This document shows, in pieces, positions 62,074 through 64,000 of a stretch of 64,000 nucleotides of DNA. Both the position numbers and the translations under genes were made by a program. The notes below the pieces were generated by a model. The model searched no databases and was not told where the DNA came from. It was given only the letters and a program-made list of their open reading frames with translations. The stretch comes from Rhizobium leguminosarum (GTDB lineage: Bacteria; Pseudomonadota; Alphaproteobacteria; Rhizobiales; Rhizobiaceae), in the NCBI RefSeq assembly GCF_002953715.1, contig NZ_CP025012.1:2604001-2668000 (forward strand). Reading direction: 5' to 3'. Numbering within the stretch: the stretch's first letter is position 1; the number at the start of each line of letters is the position of its first letter.

Positions 62074-62118
62074 CCCTCATGGTAGGCAGGCCCGAAGGGC
62101 CGTTTCGAACCACGAGGG
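62074..62118. repeat. Palindromic intergenic repeat (CCCTCATGGT type)
   Basis: Outer arms CCCTCATGGT (62074-62083) and ACCACGAGGG (62109-62118) match with one difference. An inner hairpin GGCCC-GAA-GGGCC occupies 62089-62101. The two-storey design and wording are those of a repeat common between genes in Rhizobiaceae. It lies in the gap upstream of the adaptor operon. Confidence 0.65.
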
Positions 62119-62235
62119 CGGGTGATTGCGTGGGTGCAGGCTGCAGGCTGGCTGGATGAAGCGCTGGTGGCCAGCCCTCCCCGGGGGCCCTTAGGGGCAC
62201 CTCAGGACGAGGCTGGAGAGAGGACGGGCGTCAAT

Positions 62236-63270
62236 TCAGGACGACACTGGAGGAAAGCCCGCGCCACCCTTTTTCTGCCGCCAGGCAAGCGGCGTCATAT
62301 CCGTAACCCGGCGGAATTCGCGGTTGAAATTGGACTTGGTCTGGAAGCCGACCTCGAACATCACTTCGGTCACCGATTTCTGGGTAGCGGCAAGCAGCCG
62401 GCAGGCCTCGCCGATCCTGTAGTCATTGACATATTGCGAGACGTTCTTGTCGATCGCCCGGTTGATCGCTGCCGAGATCTGGCGGGCGGGAATGCCGGCC
62501 TTACGGGCCAGCCGGTCGAGATTGAGATTTGCGTCGCGATAGAGCCTCTTTGCCTCCATCAGCGCATCGACCGTGGCGATCGTCTCCTTGTCCTCGGTCG
62601 TTTCGGGCTTCAGCGCCGCCTCCACCGTCTCGGCCGGCGCCCGGCTTCGGCTGGCAGCGGCCGCCGCAATGCCGAGGATGACGAGGACGGCGAGGTTGCT
62701 GACGCTGATCAGCGTCAGCGCATGCTCGCCATGCGCCCATGTGAAATCGAGAAAGACGAAGATATCGACCGAGGCCGACAGGCACAGCGCCACCGCCGCG
62801 AAGATGATTGCCCGATAGGCCGGCACCGCTCCCTCGAAGGGCGCAAGCCGAAGCGCATCGGCGCCCGGCCGCATCAGAAGCAGGATCGCCAGGGCATAAC
62901 CGACGAACACAAGCACCAGTGCTATATCGATCACATCCCGCCGGACCACCATCAATAAGAGGATGACGGCGGCGGGCACGGCATGCAGCGCAATCCGCGC
63001 CGCCGGCGGCCGCCGGCTCGTCCTCACCAGCCCGGAAACCCCGGCATAGGCAAGCGGGGGCACCATCGCCGCGGTGACGGGCGCAATCACCCCCACCGCC
63101 TGTACCCCGTAGCCCCAGCGCAGCCCGGAGAGGACAGATTGCAGCACGGCGAGCAGGATCAGTGCCAGAAACGGCCGATTGGGCTGCGCCTCCTCGTCGC
63201 GCCGGAGGACGGTGACGAAGAGGACAAGCAGCAGAAGGGCAACGACGAAGGGAAGCGGAATGAACAGCAT
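62236..63270 (-). CDS. Membrane-bound AraC-family regulator
   Basis: Regulator of 344 aa with six to seven N-terminal membrane helices (about 1-215) and a C-terminal AraC DNA-binding domain (about 245-335): LNLDRLARKAGIPARQISAAINRAIDKNVSQYVNDYRIGEACRLL and SVTEVMFEVGFQTKSNFNREFRRVTDMTP. Membrane tethering suggests direct sensing of a lipid or envelope signal. Same strand and upstream of the exporter operon (265-bp gap), so it is a plausible activator of it. Start at the ATG 63270; a longer start at 63309 is possible. Confidence 0.88.
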   Translation of the reverse strand: MLFIPLPFVVALLLLVLFVTVLRRDEEAQPNRPFLALILLAVLQSVLSGLRWGYGVQAVGVIAPVTAAMVPPLAYAGVSGLVRTSRRPPAARIALHAVPAAVILLLMVVRRDVIDIALVLVFVGYALAILLLMRPGADALRLAPFEGAVPAYRAIIFAAVALCLSASVDIFVFLDFTWAHGEHALTLISVSNLAVLVILGIAAAAASRSRAPAETVEAALKPETTEDKETIATVDALMEAKRLYRDANLNLDRLARKAGIPARQISAAINRAIDKNVSQYVNDYRIGEACRLLAATQKSVTEVMFEVGFQTKSNFNREFRRVTDMTPLAWRQKKGGAGFPPVSS

Positions 63271-63572
63271 GGCCTGATGGGATCGGAGTGGCGAACAGAT
63301 GGCCATCATTGCCGAGATCCTGACCCGGCGCGACCTCCATCATGTTTTAGGACGCGTTTTAGGCTGGGCTTTTTTGTGAATGCCTGCAGTGATACCCTCG
63401 TCCGACCCTTCGGTCGCCGGCCACAAGTCTCAATCCGTCGTTGAGGTCGGTATGGTTGTTTTCCAGCCAACCCGACAGGCTGTCGAGATCGGCGACATCG
63501 CAAGTCCCGTGATCAGCGCGGGCACGACCGCTTGCATCGTGTCTTTCGGAAAGTTGTTCTACGCGGACCTGC

Positions 63573-64000
63573 CTAGCCGAGAGCGCTTTGCGCAGCGCAA
63601 ATCCGATCGACCAAAGCATCAAGATCGCCCCTTGGCGGGCGGTTCTTGGCCAGGCGCTGCTTGAGATGCATGATCGGCTCCGCCAGAATTTCATCCAGGC
63701 TGTCGGCGCAGGTGAAATCGCCTGCCACGCTTTTGACCTTTGAATTGTCAAAGATCGCCGACCATGCCTTGTCGCCCCGCAGCGGCCCAACCCACTCCGG
63801 ATTGTAGCGGACCAGGGTGTCCGTCGGCACGTGTACGATCCTGGCCTCGACATCCAGCAATCTGGCGATCGTCGATTGAATATCGTTCCAGATGTGGGCG
63901 CGATCGGAGGTGATGTGGAAGATCTCGTTCAACGCCGCCGGCTTGCCGAAAAGCCCCACAAAGGGCACCGCAAAATCAACCGAGCGGGTCAGCGTCCAGG
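63573..64000 (-). CDS. NAD-dependent epimerase/dehydratase, C-terminal part (runs off the right edge)
   Basis: The final 142 residues of an extended-SDR protein: WTLTRSVDFAVPFVGLFGKPAALNEIFHITSDRAHIWNDI, then VHVPTDTLVRYNPEWVGPLRGDKAWSAIFDNSKVKSVAGDF. This is the C-terminal domain of the NAD-epimerase group. The NAD-binding and catalytic part lies outside the window. It ends at a TAG 300 bases from the AraC gene, with which it shares the strand. Confidence 0.85.
   Translation of the reverse strand, partial: WTLTRSVDFAVPFVGLFGKPAALNEIFHITSDRAHIWNDIQSTIARLLDVEARIVHVPTDTLVRYNPEWVGPLRGDKAWSAIFDNSKVKSVAGDFTCADSLDEILAEPIMHLKQRLAKNRPPRGDLDALVDRICAAQSALG

Noticed and set aside
1..64000. tRNA, rRNA, insertion sequences, prophage or plasmid replication genes
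   Set aside because: Looked for cloverleaf-like blocks, transposase motifs, integrase and RepABC/ParAB signatures; none recognised by eye, so none reported.

Overview
The window reads as part of a Rhizobiales genome, most probably Rhizobium (R. leguminosarum/etli type). The evidence is high GC with strong third-position bias, the family content (many TetR/Lrp/LysR/MarR regulators paired with single enzymes, VOC, GFA and NmrA-like proteins, a second argG, dapB and tyrS-like gene), and at least three intergenic palindromic elements of the kind scattered through rhizobial genomes. Replicon type cannot be told: I see no origin, rRNA, tRNA, CRISPR or insertion sequence. Both ends cut a gene.

Layout. 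1-2.5 kb: an OmpR-type two-component system, a divergent 48-residue membrane peptide and a flavin reductase. 2.6-5.3 kb: a three-gene ABC-2 exporter of the VepABC type. 5.3-20.5 kb: a run of divergent regulator/enzyme pairs (HxlR/RibD-like reductase, TetR/O-methyltransferase, TetR/aldo-keto reductase, MarR-GNAT fusion/LAS peptidase, Lrp/argG, TetR/methyltransferase), several with clear palindromic operators in the shared promoter, plus a split DUF1963 gene, a VOC remnant and an exported phosphodiester-glycosidase-like protein. 20.5-34 kb: an ABC exporter, GFA, VOC, phosphoglycerate-mutase-like, nitrilase, dapB, ornithine-cyclodeaminase, GNAT, PLP-decarboxylase and LMW-phosphatase-like genes. 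This stretch also holds four genes (coq7-like, GST, a three-helix membrane protein, an exported protein) broken by single-base indels.

34-46 kb: a methyltransferase, an exported NlpC/P60-like protein, two MFS exporters around a LysR regulator, a divergent second tyrosyl-tRNA synthetase, a Kup potassium transporter and a CPA1 Na+/H+ antiporter. 46.7-50 kb: two NmrA-like oxidoreductases flanking an exported cupin, an SDR remnant and an exported intradiol dioxygenase. 53.6-57.5 kb: two tandem paralogous beta-helix proteins with a VCBS-like tail. 57.8-64 kb: a MacAB/Lol-like exporter operon (adaptor, ATPase, two permeases), a membrane-bound AraC regulator and a partial epimerase.

The most striking unit is at 50.1-53.5 kb. 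An ECF sigma factor and its membrane anti-sigma (NrsF, Cys131 and Cys181 visible) face a divergent operon for a secreted Met-rich MXKDX pentapeptide protein, a cytochrome b and a Tat-exported molybdopterin oxidoreductase. Both sides carry a TGTAACC-N15/16-CGAA promoter. This matches the SigF/NrsF-MrpX-YedY1Z1 system described in Azospira, in which a sacrificial periplasmic methionine-rich peptide scavenges hypochlorite and is re-reduced by the YedYZ pair. The unit is therefore a rhizobial version of a reactive-chlorine defence rather than an entirely new system, and its neighbours (exported dioxygenase, cupin, NmrA-like oxidoreductases) may extend it.
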